DNA from: Chitinophagaceae bacterium
Lineage (GTDB): Bacteria; Bacteroidota; Bacteroidia; Chitinophagales; Chitinophagaceae
NCBI GenBank assembly: GCA_947447265.1
Contig: CANFKC010000011.1
Span: 1-64,000, forward strand
Length of the DNA stretch: 64,000 bases
Direction of reading: 5' to 3'
This document shows positions 17,070 through 26,204 of this stretch, one piece after another. The first letter of the stretch is position 1; each line of letters starts with the position of its first letter. A program made the translations under genes and the position numbers. A model generated the notes under the pieces. The model saw only the letters and a program-made list of their open reading frames with translations. It had not been told where the DNA came from and ran no database searches.

Positions 17070-18164
17070 TTAAAAATACCATCCCATTATTGCGCAAACC
17101 GTTACAAGCAATATATTGAACATGCTTATCGGCAACAGGTATTTCCATTCTAAATTTAAAAGTTGATCAACCCTGAGCCTTGGGAATGTCCAGCGGAATT
17201 GCATAATGATAAAGATGATTAAAAAGGTTTTGCTCATGAACCAGATGGATGACGGTATAAAATCCATAATGTGGTTGAACATTTCCCAATGCCCTATGTG
17301 AAATGGCATCCAGCCACCGAGGAAGAGGGTAGCGGCAACGGCAGAAACGATGAATAAATTGATGTATTCAGCCAGCAGGAACATAGCGAATTTCATACCC
17401 GAGTATTCGGTATGAAAGCCGGCAGTTAATTCCTGCTCCGCTTCTGCAAGGTCGAATGGAGCGCGGTTAATTTCGGCAGTTGAAGCTATTACGAATATTA
17501 CAAACGATATTATAGCGGGGATGTGCCCTTTAATTATCCACCAACCATCTGCCTGACTATTTACAATGTCAGACATGCGGAGGCTACCGGTAAATATTAC
17601 AATAGTAATTAAAGAAAGCCCCACAGATAGTTCATAACTAACTATTTGTGCACCACTGCGCATTGCGCCCAGCAGCGAATATTTGTTGTTGCTGCTCCAG
17701 CCGGCCATCAGTATTCCTATTACGGAGATGGAAGAAACTGATGCCATATACAGTACCCCGATGCTGATGTCCCATATCTGGAAATCTTTTGCAAATGCGA
17801 TTGGCGCTAAAACCAACATTGAAGTTACCACCACAATAATTGGTGCGAGATTGAACAGGAATTTATCTGATGCATCGGGTGTCAGGCCTTCTTTTAAAAG
17901 CAGTTTCACAGTATCGGCCACAATCTGTAAAGTACCCTGCGGACCTACTCGGTTCGGGCCAAGGCGCATTTGCATAAAACCCGCAACCCTGCGTTCCATG
18001 TAGCCGAGGAAAAAACAGAGCGGGACAAGGAACAGCAGCAGCGATATGCCTACAATCACCATTTCGGTGGCCAGTGCGCCGGTAGCATTGCTAATAGAGG
18101 CTGTTACCCAATTATGGATAGCAGTAGCAAGCGGACCAAAACCTATAGTTAATAACAAGCTCAA
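17070..18164 (-). CDS. nuoH: NADH-quinone oxidoreductase subunit H
   Basis: A 364-residue membrane subunit forming the quinone tunnel floor. Signatures: YMERRVAGFMQMRLGPNRVGPQGTLQ, and NRAPFDLAEAEQELTAGFHTEYSGMKFAMFLLAEY. No ATG is available near the 5' end: the frame begins after a stop at 18171-18173, and TTG at 18164 (or TTG 18158) must serve as start. It lies 93 bp after nuoD, exactly where nuoE, nuoF and nuoG sit in 14-gene operons. Confidence 0.96.
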   Translation of the reverse strand: MSLLLTIGFGPLATAIHNWVTASISNATGALATEMVIVGISLLLFLVPLCFFLGYMERRVAGFMQMRLGPNRVGPQGTLQIVADTVKLLLKEGLTPDASDKFLFNLAPIIVVVTSMLVLAPIAFAKDFQIWDISIGVLYMASVSSISVIGILMAGWSSNNKYSLLGAMRSGAQIVSYELSVGLSLITIVIFTGSLRMSDIVNSQADGWWIIKGHIPAIISFVIFVIASTAEINRAPFDLAEAEQELTAGFHTEYSGMKFAMFLLAEYINLFIVSAVAATLFLGGWMPFHIGHWEMFNHIMDFIPSSIWFMSKTFLIIFIIMQFRWTFPRLRVDQLLNLEWKYLLPISMFNILLVTVCAIMGWYF

Positions 18165-18257
18165 TGTTTTTCAGTTTTTAAAATTCTACTTAAAATTTGC
18201 TACACCAAACTTCACCTATCATTCAGAAGCGCCGCTTCTTCCAGTTTTTATTGTTCA

Positions 18258-19379
18258 CTACCTGTCCACGTCGGGGATTACCAAATCAATAGTTGCCATT
18301 ATTGCCACCAGATCCCCGATTTTAGCACCCTTGGCCATATGCTCTAATGCCGAAAGGTTAGAAAAGTTAGGGGAGCGGTACTTTATTCTGTAAGGGGAAG
18401 CAGCGCCATCGCTCACTATATACACTCCAAGCTCACCGCGAGCCGTTTCCACACGTTGGTAAAATTCACCCTTGGGTAGCTTGAGCACCGCCTTTGTTTT
18501 AGTCTGGAAGTCGCCTTCGGGTATGTTGTCAATCATCTGTTCAATTATGCGAACCGACTGCCTCATTTCGGCCATACGTACCATATAACGGGCATAGCAA
18601 TCGCCACCTGTTTCCAGTATTTCATTGAATTGTAACTTATCATAACCATCGTAGGGGAACCACTTTCTAACATCGCAACTTACCCCTGAACCGCGGGCTG
18701 TAGGGCCGGTGCAACCGTACGATATGGCATCTTCAGGCGATAGGTAACCTACGCCTTTTGTGCGACCTTCAAATATCACGTTGCCGGTAAGGAGGTCGTC
18801 ATATTCTTTGAAGTTTTCTTTTATCTGTTTGAGTACATTTTTTACTCTGTTCTGGAAGTTAGGGTGTATATCGTACATAATGCCACCAGGCACCATGTAG
18901 TTTTGAGTAAGCCTTGCCCCGCAAGTTTCTTCCATAACTTCCATAATGGATTCCCGCTCGCGGAAACCATAGAAGAAAGGCGATACCGCCCCAAGGTCGA
19001 GCCCCATACAGCCCCACCATAATTGGTGAGATGATAGCCGGGTCAATTCAGCCATCAGTATACGAATTGCCTGCGCACGTGGCGGCGCTTCAATACCCAG
19101 TCCTTTTTCAACGGTTAATGCGCATGCCTCGTTGTTAATATGCGCACTCAGGTAGTCCATGCGGCTGGTCGCAAAAATAAAGTTGCGGTACGATAGGCTC
19201 TCCGACATTTTTTCAATGGAGCGGTGTATATAACCCAGGTGGGGTTGTACCTTTTTAATGGTCTCACCATCCAGCCAAACTTTAAGGTGTAATACACCAT
19301 GGGTTGACGGATGCTGCGGCCCTATGTTTATGACGAATTCTCCGTCTTCGGTAAGTTCTGGTTCTCCTAGCAAACTCAT
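18258..19379 (-). CDS. nuoD: NADH-quinone oxidoreductase subunit D
   Basis: A 373-residue 49-kDa-type subunit that forms the quinone site with NuoB. Signatures: NIGPQHPSTHGVLHLKVWLDGE, HLGYIHRSIEKMSE, and the C-terminal MATIDLVIPDVDR. It is not fused to NuoC. Its ATG overlaps the nuoC stop (ATGA, 19376-19379), indicating translational coupling. Confidence 0.98.
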   Translation of the reverse strand: MSLLGEPELTEDGEFVINIGPQHPSTHGVLHLKVWLDGETIKKVQPHLGYIHRSIEKMSESLSYRNFIFATSRMDYLSAHINNEACALTVEKGLGIEAPPRAQAIRILMAELTRLSSHQLWWGCMGLDLGAVSPFFYGFRERESIMEVMEETCGARLTQNYMVPGGIMYDIHPNFQNRVKNVLKQIKENFKEYDDLLTGNVIFEGRTKGVGYLSPEDAISYGCTGPTARGSGVSCDVRKWFPYDGYDKLQFNEILETGGDCYARYMVRMAEMRQSVRIIEQMIDNIPEGDFQTKTKAVLKLPKGEFYQRVETARGELGVYIVSDGAASPYRIKYRSPNFSNLSALEHMAKGAKIGDLVAIMATIDLVIPDVDR

Positions 19380-19831
19380 AATGAGATCATATTTTCGTCA
19401 ACATAATTTTTTCTCAGCGGGAAGCCATCCCAGTTATCATCCAGCATTATTCTGCGCATATCCGGATGATTTTTAAAGTTCACACCAAACAAGTCAAACA
19501 CCTCGCGTTCGTGGAAATTGGCTGTCTTCCATATATCGCAAACCGTTTCAATTTCTGGTTTGACAGTATTGTCCAGTTTTACCTTAATTACCAATACATG
19601 CCTGTGCTGCTTGCTTATCATGTGGTAAACCATCATTAGATGTGTTTTCCAGTCAATGCAGGTAAGGCAGAATAAAGAGTCGAAACTGAGCTCGCTGTTA
19701 TGCCGCAGCGTCTTCATTACATTTCTGAATTCAGGCAGGTTCACCATAACATTAAGGAACTCACCGGTTTCATCGAATGTAGCAGCCGGGAAAAGGGTAG
19801 CGACAGATAGCTTTAATTCTTCGGTTGTCAT
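19376..19831 (-). CDS. nuoC: NADH-quinone oxidoreductase subunit C
   Basis: A 151-residue 30-kDa-type subunit. The C-terminal block [39 protein letters not shown] is diagnostic. ATG 19831 overlaps the nuoB stop by four bases (ATGA), and its own stop overlaps nuoD, so B-C-D form a tightly coupled translational unit. Confidence 0.97.
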   Translation of the reverse strand: MTTEELKLSVATLFPAATFDETGEFLNVMVNLPEFRNVMKTLRHNSELSFDSLFCLTCIDWKTHLMMVYHMISKQHRHVLVIKVKLDNTVKPEIETVCDIWKTANFHEREVFDLFGVNFKNHPDMRRIMLDDNWDGFPLRKNYVDENMISL

Positions 19832-20361
19832 TTAGGCATCTCAATTTTATCGCTTCTGAAATAGGTTTCATTCTTTATTTTCTCCTGCAAGGTTATTAAT
19901 GCATGCAGCAGCGCTTCCGGTCGCGGTGGGCAACCCGGTATATAAACATCTACAGGGATAAGATGATCAACGCCCTTCACTACCGAATAGGTATTGTAAA
20001 AGAAAGGCCCGCCAGATATGGTGCAAGCGCCCATGGCAATAACATATTTGGGGTCGGGCATCTGGTCGTATAGCCGCTTGAGTACCGGGGCCATTTTCAT
20101 TACTATGGTGCCGGCTACAATTATCAGGTCGGCCTGGCGTGGGGTAGCGCGCGCTACTTCAAAACCGAAGCGGGACCAATCGTATTTCGCATCTGCTGCC
20201 GACATCATTTCAATTGCACAGCAGCTGGTGCCAAAAACCAGGGGCCATAAAGAGTTGGACCGGGCCCAGTTGATAAGGTCATCCAGTTTCGATACTACTA
20301 TTCCTCCATCTGCAGTTTCGTGCAGTTGTGCGGGAAATATCATTTTTTCAGTTTCAGCCAT
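19828..20361 (-). CDS. nuoB: NADH-quinone oxidoreductase subunit B
   Basis: A 177-residue subunit holding cluster N2. The ligands are in [10 protein letters not shown], in MGACTISGG and in [15 protein letters not shown] 20361 ([12 protein letters not shown]) was chosen over TTG 20367. It is separated from nuoA by 314 bp, unusually far for this operon, and the gap carries a heptamer repeat array. Confidence 0.97.
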   Translation of the reverse strand: MAETEKMIFPAQLHETADGGIVVSKLDDLINWARSNSLWPLVFGTSCCAIEMMSAADAKYDWSRFGFEVARATPRQADLIIVAGTIVMKMAPVLKRLYDQMPDPKYVIAMGACTISGGPFFYNTYSVVKGVDHLIPVDVYIPGCPPRPEALLHALITLQEKIKNETYFRSDKIEMPK

Positions 20362-20544
20362 ATTCAATATTGGAACTTTACTAACAGTTGATATTCTTTA
20401 CTCTTCACCGGGAACCCGCACAATCAGCATCTTTCAACACACTTGCCTTAACGGGGATAATAATTCAGTACTTGCAATTGCTTTTTATTTTTTATTCAGA
20501 TTTTATTGTTACGCTACTACTCTCAGAGAAATGCTACTTAAAAG

Positions 20545-20670
20545 AAGGACTTACGATTAGCGACTTACAACTCACGACTCACAACCCGCAACTCACGACT
20601 CACAACCCGCAACTTACAACTCACAACCCACGACTTACGACTCACAACTCACGACTTACGACTTACGACT
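20545..20670. repeat. Heptamer tandem repeat (18 units) between nuoB and nuoA
   Basis: On the plus strand, 18 consecutive 7-base units follow YRCRACY, mostly TACGACT, CACGACT, CACAACT, CACAACC and CGCAACT, without indels from 20545 to 20670, ending six bases before the nuoA stop codon. The unit is not a codon multiple and no gene spans it. The rest of the 314-bp gap (20362-20544) shows no gene. The array lies inside an operon, so it would be transcribed. Confidence 0.9.
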
Positions 20671-20675
20671 AAAAA

Positions 20676-21026
20676 TTACATCCATTTCAGTGCTCCTTTC
20701 CTCCAGGCATACAACAGGCCCATAAAAAGGATGAACATGAAAATAACTATTTCTACAAGGCCAACCATACCTACACGCTTTACGACAACGGCCCACGGAT
20801 ACATGAAAACGAGTTCTACATCAAACACCAGGAAGATGAGCGCAAAAAGATAGTAGCCAACATTGAACTGGATCCAGGATGTGCCGGTGGTAGGGATGCC
20901 GCACTCGTAAGGTTCGCCCTTGGTTTTATTTTTAGATGTTTTAGCCACTGCTTTAGAGGCCAGGATGCCACCGCAGGCAAATGCGATTCCGGTTATGATA
21001 AGAAGTAAAAGTGCTGCTGAACCCAT
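20676..21026 (-). CDS. nuoA: NADH-quinone oxidoreductase subunit A
   Basis: A 116-residue, three-helix complex I subunit. The loop KGEPYECGIPTTGTSWIQFNVGYYLFALIFLVFDVELVFMYPWA contains the Cys-bearing segment and conserved FDVE typical of NuoA/ND3. ATG at 21026. It is the first gene of the nuo operon and divergent from the ferredoxin gene, with a 155-bp AT-rich shared upstream region. Confidence 0.97.
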   Translation of the reverse strand: MGSAALLLLIITGIAFACGGILASKAVAKTSKNKTKGEPYECGIPTTGTSWIQFNVGYYLFALIFLVFDVELVFMYPWAVVVKRVGMVGLVEIVIFMFILFMGLLYAWRKGALKWM

Positions 21027-21181
21027 AACTCAAAATGTATTTTAACTATTTGATAAACAGTTTTTACAAACTAATGATATTTGTCATTGCAAAAAAGAAT
21101 AAAAACACCCTCGCATAAAAGTATAAAAGAAATTTTCTTTTACACATAAAATATTTACTTTTAAGAAAAAAATTCAGAATT
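21027..21181. promoter_or_regulatory. Divergent promoter region between nuoA and the ferredoxin gene
   Basis: A 155-bp, very AT-rich gap between two divergent operons must hold both promoters. Near matches to TAnnTTTG are visible (for example TACTTTTA at 21161-21168 on the plus strand), but no perfect pair of -33 and -7 boxes was found, so exact start sites are not assigned. Confidence 0.4.
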
Positions 21182-21529
21182 ATGGCAATTAAAATCACGG
21201 ATGATTGTATCAATTGCGGCGCCTGCGAACCAGAGTGTCCGAACGGAGCTATTTTTGCTGGAGGGGACCAATGGCGGTTCTCTTATAAAACCTCTTTATC
21301 GGGAACGTTCGTTTCCAAAAGCGGTATGACATCTGATGCGGATGATTCGCATGAGCCTGTTTCTGATAGTGTTTACTACATTGTTACTGACAAATGCACC
21401 GAGTGCGTTGGTTTTCATGAAGAGCCGCAGTGCGCTTCGGTTTGCCCGGTCGATTGCTGCCTTCCTGATGAAGATAATGTGGAAAGCAAAGAAGAGCTGG
21501 AAGTTAAAATGCATACCTTGCACCCATAG
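21182..21529 (+). CDS. 2[4Fe-4S] ferredoxin
   Basis: A 115-residue ferredoxin. The first cluster motif is [16 protein letters not shown]; the second is [22 protein letters not shown] with the eight-residue insertion typical of Alvin-type ferredoxins. The spacer between the motifs is longer than usual (about 50 residues, [11 protein letters not shown] ...). It lies 34 bp upstream of korA on the same strand and is probably the electron acceptor of KorAB and a candidate donor to the neighbouring complex I. Confidence 0.92.
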   Translation: MAIKITDDCINCGACEPECPNGAIFAGGDQWRFSYKTSLSGTFVSKSGMTSDADDSHEPVSDSVYYIVTDKCTECVGFHEEPQCASVCPVDCCLPDEDNVESKEELEVKMHTLHP

Positions 21530-21563
21530 TTGACAACAATAATTCACTCATTTATTATACCAT

Positions 21564-23438
21564 ATGGAATTAGTAGAAAATATTGTGAGTAGCAATGCAT
21601 CGCTTATAGAAGCAGATAGTATTGTAATAAGGTTTTCAGGTGATTCGGGCGACGGTATGCAGCTTACGGGCAACCAGTTCACCGATACCGCGGCTTATCT
21701 CGGAAACGACCTGAGTACGTTTCCTGAATTTCCGGCTGAGATCCGTGCCCCGATCGGGACTACGGCAGGTGTCTCGGGTTTCCAGGTGCATTTTGGTAGC
21801 AGGGAAATATTTACCCCGGGCGACGAATACGATGTATTGGTTGCAATGAATTCCGCCGCACTTAAAGTTGACCTGCCAAGGTTAAAGAAGGGTGGCATCA
21901 TCATTACCAATACTGCCGGTTTTGATAAAAAGAACCTTGGGCTTGCCGGTTATCCTGATGGCGTTAATCCGCTGGAAGATGGCAGCCTGGACAACTATAC
22001 GGTTCATAAAATTGACATTACCAAGTTCACTAAAGATTGCCTTGCCGGTACAGGTTTGGGCATGAAGGAAATAGAGCGCTCTAAGAACATGTTCGTTCTC
22101 GGTCTGCTTTTCTGGATGTTTGATGAACCTATGGATTACACCATTACCTTCATTAAAGAAAAGTTTGCGAAGAAGCCAGAAATAGCAGAAGCGAACATTA
22201 AAACACTAAAGGCGGGCTGGAATTTTGGTGACCATACTGAAATATTCACCACCCGTTTCAAAGTGTCTTCAGCGCATCTGCCAAAGGGTACTTATAGAAA
22301 CATTACCGGTAACCACGCAACAGCTATAGGCCTGGTTGCAGCGTCCGAAATGTCAGGCCTGCCTTTGTTCCTGGGTTCGTATCCTATTACACCGGCTTCT
22401 GATGTTTTGCACGAACTTTCAAAGTACAAAACAAGTGGCGTAAAAACCTTGCAGGCTGAAGATGAAATTGCTGCGATATGCGCGGCAATTGGCGCTTCGT
22501 ATGCCGGTGGCTTGGGGGTAACCACAACATCTGGTCCAGGAATGTCGCTTAAAACCGAAGCTATTGGCCTGGCTACCATTTTAGAAATACCATTGCTGAT
22601 CGTGAACATACAGCGCGGTGGCCCTTCAACAGGCTTACCTACAAAAACCGAGCAGAGCGATCTGCTACAGGCTATGTACGGTCGCCATGGTGAAGGTCCT
22701 ATACCGGTAATTGCAGCCAGTTCGCCTTCTGATTGTTTCGATACGGTTATGGAAGCGGCGCGCATTGCTATCGAGCACATGATTCCGGTTATCTGCCTTA
22801 CTGATGGTTATATTGCCAATGGTTCTGAACCATGGCGTTTCCCTACTGCCGACCAGCTGAAGCCAATAAAGGTAAATTTCGTGACAGAGCCTAACGGCCC
22901 TGATGGCACCTTCCAGCCTTATAAGCGCGACGAGAAGCTGAGCCGCCCATGGGTAAAGCCTGGCACTAAAGGACTGATGCACCGTATTGGTGGACTGGAA
23001 AAAGCCAACAATTCCGGTAACGTATCTTACGACGCGGTGAACCATGAAACCATGAGTCTTCTGCGCGAAGAAAAAGTACAAAGAATAGCTGACTACATTC
23101 CATTAGCTAAAGTGGATAGTGGTAAGGATAGTGGTAAATTACTGGTACTGGGCTGGGGGTCAACGAGCGGCGCAATTAAAACTGCGGTGCGCGAACTGAT
23201 AGAAGAAGGTCATGATGTTTCGCATCTGCACCTGAGGCACCTCAATCCATTCCCGAAAAACCTGGGCGAAGTATTGTCTCAATACGATAAGGTGCTGGTA
23301 CCTGAAATGAACATGGGCCAGTTGCTGAAACTCGTAAGGGCGAAGTACCTCGTGCCTGCCGAAGGTTTATCGAAGATGCAGGGCCTGCCATTTACCACGG
23401 CGGAATTGAGAAACAAAATTCTTGACTTACTTAAATAA
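21564..23438 (+). CDS. korA: 2-oxoacid:ferredoxin oxidoreductase, alpha subunit (gamma-alpha fusion)
   Basis: A 624-residue subunit in which an N-terminal gamma domain (RFSGDSGDGMQLTGNQF, about 22-200) is fused to the alpha domain (LGSYPITPASDVLHEL, about 270 on, with QAEDEIAAICAAIGASYAG and TTSGPGMSLKTEAIGLA). This architecture is typical of KorA, which with KorB oxidises 2-oxoglutarate to succinyl-CoA and reduces ferredoxin. Substrate preference for 2-oxoglutarate is inferred from architecture. Only 8 bp separate it from korB. Confidence 0.93.
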   Translation: MELVENIVSSNASLIEADSIVIRFSGDSGDGMQLTGNQFTDTAAYLGNDLSTFPEFPAEIRAPIGTTAGVSGFQVHFGSREIFTPGDEYDVLVAMNSAALKVDLPRLKKGGIIITNTAGFDKKNLGLAGYPDGVNPLEDGSLDNYTVHKIDITKFTKDCLAGTGLGMKEIERSKNMFVLGLLFWMFDEPMDYTITFIKEKFAKKPEIAEANIKTLKAGWNFGDHTEIFTTRFKVSSAHLPKGTYRNITGNHATAIGLVAASEMSGLPLFLGSYPITPASDVLHELSKYKTSGVKTLQAEDEIAAICAAIGASYAGGLGVTTTSGPGMSLKTEAIGLATILEIPLLIVNIQRGGPSTGLPTKTEQSDLLQAMYGRHGEGPIPVIAASSPSDCFDTVMEAARIAIEHMIPVICLTDGYIANGSEPWRFPTADQLKPIKVNFVTEPNGPDGTFQPYKRDEKLSRPWVKPGTKGLMHRIGGLEKANNSGNVSYDAVNHETMSLLREEKVQRIADYIPLAKVDSGKDSGKLLVLGWGSTSGAIKTAVRELIEEGHDVSHLHLRHLNPFPKNLGEVLSQYDKVLVPEMNMGQLLKLVRAKYLVPAEGLSKMQGLPFTTAELRNKILDLLK

Positions 23439-23446
23439 CATTCACA

Positions 23447-24490
23447 ATGTCGACAATAGCAGAACAAGAAGTTGCACCAAAGCTCACAGCTAAAGACTTT
23501 GCATCGAATCAGGAAGTAAAGTGGTGCCCGGGTTGTGGCGATTATTCTATATTAAAGCAGGTACAAACCGTTTTCCCAGACTTCGGTGTGCCAAAAGAAA
23601 ATATTGTTTTTATTTCAGGTATTGGTTGCGCTGCAAGGTTTACCTACTACATGGATACTTATGGTATGCATAGTATACACGGCCGTGCGGCAGCAATAGC
23701 TTCGGGTGTAAAGGCCCTTAACCCTGACCTGAGCGTTTGGATGGTATCGGGCGATGGTGATGCGCTTTCTATTGGCGGTAACCACTTCATTCACCTGATG
23801 CGTAAGAATTTTGACCTGAACTACATGATGTTCAATAACCAGATCTATGGTTTAACCAAGGGTCAGTATTCACCAACATCAGAAAAAGGTAAGGTTGCCA
23901 AATCAACGCCTTATGGTAGCGTGGAAGAACCATTTAACCCATTGGAAGTTGCGCTGGGTGCGAAGAGTACTTTCGTTTCCCGTTCGCTGGATCGTGACCC
24001 TAAGCACCTGCAAATGGTGCTGAAGCGCGCCAATGAGCACAAAGGCACATCATTCGTGGAGATTTACCAGAACTGCCCGGTGTTTAACGACGGTACCTTC
24101 TTTGCATTTTCTGAGAAGGAAACCAAGAAGCAGCAAGCATTGTTTGTAGAACATGGCAAGCCAATGATCTTCGGTAACAATGAAGAAATGGGTATCAGGT
24201 TCGATGGACTGACTCCGGTATTAGTAAACATACAGGAAGCCGGTCTTTCAGCTAACGACCTTTGGATACATGATGAAAAGGACAAAACCAAAGCTAACCT
24301 GCTGGCCCGCTTCATGGATTGGGATCAGGATGGTACGCCTTTCCCACGCCCATTTGGCGTATTGTATACCGAAGACCGCAGCACCTACGAAGCAGCTATG
24401 CAGCAGCAAATAACTGACATTGTAGCGCGCAAGGGCAAGGCATCACTCGACAAGATACTTTCAGGGGATAAGACCTGGACGATATTGTAA
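23447..24490 (+). CDS. korB: 2-oxoacid:ferredoxin oxidoreductase, beta subunit
   Basis: A 347-residue thiamine-diphosphate subunit. It contains WCPGCGDYSILKQVQ with cluster-binding cysteines, GIGCAARFTYYMDTYGMHSIHGRA, and the ThDP motif SGDGDALSIGGNHFIHLMRKN followed by NNQIYGLTKGQYSPTS. It completes the KorAB enzyme, which replaces or supplements the NAD-linked 2-oxoglutarate dehydrogenase. The terminator at 24611 ends the ferredoxin-korA-korB unit. Confidence 0.95.
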   Translation: MSTIAEQEVAPKLTAKDFASNQEVKWCPGCGDYSILKQVQTVFPDFGVPKENIVFISGIGCAARFTYYMDTYGMHSIHGRAAAIASGVKALNPDLSVWMVSGDGDALSIGGNHFIHLMRKNFDLNYMMFNNQIYGLTKGQYSPTSEKGKVAKSTPYGSVEEPFNPLEVALGAKSTFVSRSLDRDPKHLQMVLKRANEHKGTSFVEIYQNCPVFNDGTFFAFSEKETKKQQALFVEHGKPMIFGNNEEMGIRFDGLTPVLVNIQEAGLSANDLWIHDEKDKTKANLLARFMDWDQDGTPFPRPFGVLYTEDRSTYEAAMQQQITDIVARKGKASLDKILSGDKTWTIL

Positions 24491-24610
24491 GGTTGAGTTG
24501 TTGTGAAGTCAAAAGGTAAAAGACAAAACCTAAAAGTGCACATTGAATCATTTGAACGGGAATTGCAGTTGGGCTTTGCTCTAAGATTTTTAGGATTTCA
24601 AGATTATAGG

Positions 24611-24638
24611 ATCCCTCACGAAAGTGGGGGATTTTTTT
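24611..24638 (+). terminator. Intrinsic terminator after korB
   Basis: Stem ATCCCTCAC / GTGGGGGAT (one G-T pair), GAAA tetraloop, then seven T. The stable GNRA-type loop and T tail make this a strong terminator for the korAB unit. The rest of the 287-bp gap to 24778 contains no supported gene. Confidence 0.9.
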
Positions 24639-24777
24639 GTTGTTCGTGTTGGTCTTGGCGAGGTGCGAAGCCACCTCACATTGCGTTCTTGCTCATTTAC
24701 ATAGCTGTATTTGATTTAGCGAAACACCTTACTATGCTTGTCACTATTCCGTATATTTGATGTAATTCAATTTTGAA

Positions 24778-25308
24778 ATGTATAACTGCATGCCTGGACG
24801 TAAATGCATATGGTTGTTGTTGCTGGCCTTGGCAAGCAGCAAAGCTACTTTTGGTCAGGATCGCAAACATCGCCTCTATAAGTACGACAGCACAAAGCTT
24901 GAAATAAGCGTTGATAGCCTTATCGTATACGGGGACTCAACGGTTTTAAAATGTTATTGGCGGGCCACTAACCATTATGGTAAGCGGCTAAGGCTGGATT
25001 ATGATCATATGCCCGAAGCGTGGGATAGTCTGAACAGGCAGTTGATTTTTCCGCGTACAAAGCTTAATGCGAAAAGAATTATCCCCGATAGCAATACCAC
25101 AACTAACCCTTTTGAATATAAGTGCGGCTATCTTGTACAGAGTATTTATATGCCACCCGATAGCACAGTCAGTTTGGTAACCGATCTGGGGGAACATGTT
25201 ATCGAGGAGAATGGTATTAAGATACCTTTAAAAATTAAAGAGATAAGTTGTCTCCGCCTCTATTTCAATGATGGCGGGATGTTCAGGGTGCCTGCTACCC
25301 ATAGGTAA
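24778..25308 (+). CDS. Secreted protein of unknown function
   Basis: A 176-residue protein with a signal peptide (MPGRKCIWLLLLALASSKATFG from the second Met, 24790). The mature part is probably beta-rich (YDSTKLEISVDSLIVYGDSTVLKCYW, and MPPDSTVSLVTDLGEHVIEENGIKIPLKIKEI). No family is recognised. It stands alone on the plus strand, convergent with the T9SS protein gene downstream. Confidence 0.65.
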   Translation: MYNCMPGRKCIWLLLLALASSKATFGQDRKHRLYKYDSTKLEISVDSLIVYGDSTVLKCYWRATNHYGKRLRLDYDHMPEAWDSLNRQLIFPRTKLNAKRIIPDSNTTTNPFEYKCGYLVQSIYMPPDSTVSLVTDLGEHVIEENGIKIPLKIKEISCLRLYFNDGGMFRVPATHR

Positions 25309-25431
25309 AGTATATGCCCCTAAGCCAAGTTTTATCTCCCTGTCGCGAGTTTGAGGCGTAGCTCTGTGCGTTTGCAACTCGTGACGAGCTAGTCCCAGTA
25401 GTTTATAAACCACCCCCAGCACACCACCAAC

Positions 25432-25998
25432 TCACTCACCCTCAACCAGCACCTTTTTTACCATTCTGGTATTGTTGGTTTCTACAATAAGGAAGTAAAC
25501 ACCGGTCTGTGCCTGTAGTGGCATATCGGTTTTTTTATTGGTCATTATCTTGTATGCCCTTACGCGCTTTCCGGCGGCATCAATAAGAAGGGTCTTTGCC
25601 CATTCATTAACCGGCGATACAAGGTGAACGGTAAACTGCCCATGGTTAGGGTTCGGGTATACTTCCACTGATACCGCCCGTTCGCAATCACCTTCAGCCA
25701 CTACGGTAAGTTCGTGGAAATTTGTGTCGGTGACGCCATTAATAGTGAAGATATGACCAATAGTAACAGTGCCGGGTGCAAGGCCATAAATCCGCCCCGT
25801 ACTGTCGCAGGAAGCAATGCCGACATTTGCGCTGAACCAGATATCGTTAGGCGTATTATTTGCGGCTAAACGTACATCGTCATTAACACATAGAATATTA
25901 CTTTGCTTTAGTTTGCCCTCGCCATAACTGGTTGCTACCATCATGCTGCAAAAAATGAGCAATACCGATAATTTAGAACGCATAGGAGTATATTTCAT
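25432..25998 (-). CDS. T9SS-sorted secreted protein
   Basis: The start at ATG 25998 (or 25983) gives about 188 residues with a signal peptide (RSKLSVLLIFCSMMVATSYG). The central part reads VRLAANNTPNDIWFSANVGI and ends with HELTVVAEGDCE, suggesting one immunoglobulin-like fold. The C-terminus VSVEVYPNPNHGQFTVHLVS to TGVYFLIVETNNTRMVKKVLVEGE is a type A T9SS sorting domain (PNP motif and G-V-Y-x-L). It is therefore exported across the outer membrane and probably surface-attached. Ligand unknown. Confidence 0.8.
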   Translation of the reverse strand: MKYTPMRSKLSVLLIFCSMMVATSYGEGKLKQSNILCVNDDVRLAANNTPNDIWFSANVGIASCDSTGRIYGLAPGTVTIGHIFTINGVTDTNFHELTVVAEGDCERAVSVEVYPNPNHGQFTVHLVSPVNEWAKTLLIDAAGKRVRAYKIMTNKKTDMPLQAQTGVYFLIVETNNTRMVKKVLVEGE

Positions 25999-26204
25999 GT
26001 TGTGTGCTATATTTAATCTGCTCAAATTAGTGATTTCTTGAATTAGAAACAAGGAAATGCGCTAGAATAACCCCTTTCGTCTATCTGATGGGAATCTCCG
26101 GTTTGTATAACTTCTGCCGAATTAGTTTGGGCGTTGTTACAGAGAGGAAGGTATCTGCTGCCGCTAGATGCACTATATTAGCTGCAAAATGTCCTATTGT
26201 ATAA

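Noticed and set aside
20545-20670. CRISPR array
   Set aside because: Units are 7 bases with no spacers and no cas genes nearby, so it is a simple tandem repeat.
20018-20672. Plus-strand frames across nuoB and the heptamer array
   Set aside because: Antisense to nuoB at one end and simple repeat translation (TTHNPQLTTHNP) at the other.
24503-24760. An 85-codon plus-strand frame after korB
   Set aside because: It spans the intrinsic terminator hairpin at 24611-24638, and its composition is not protein-like.
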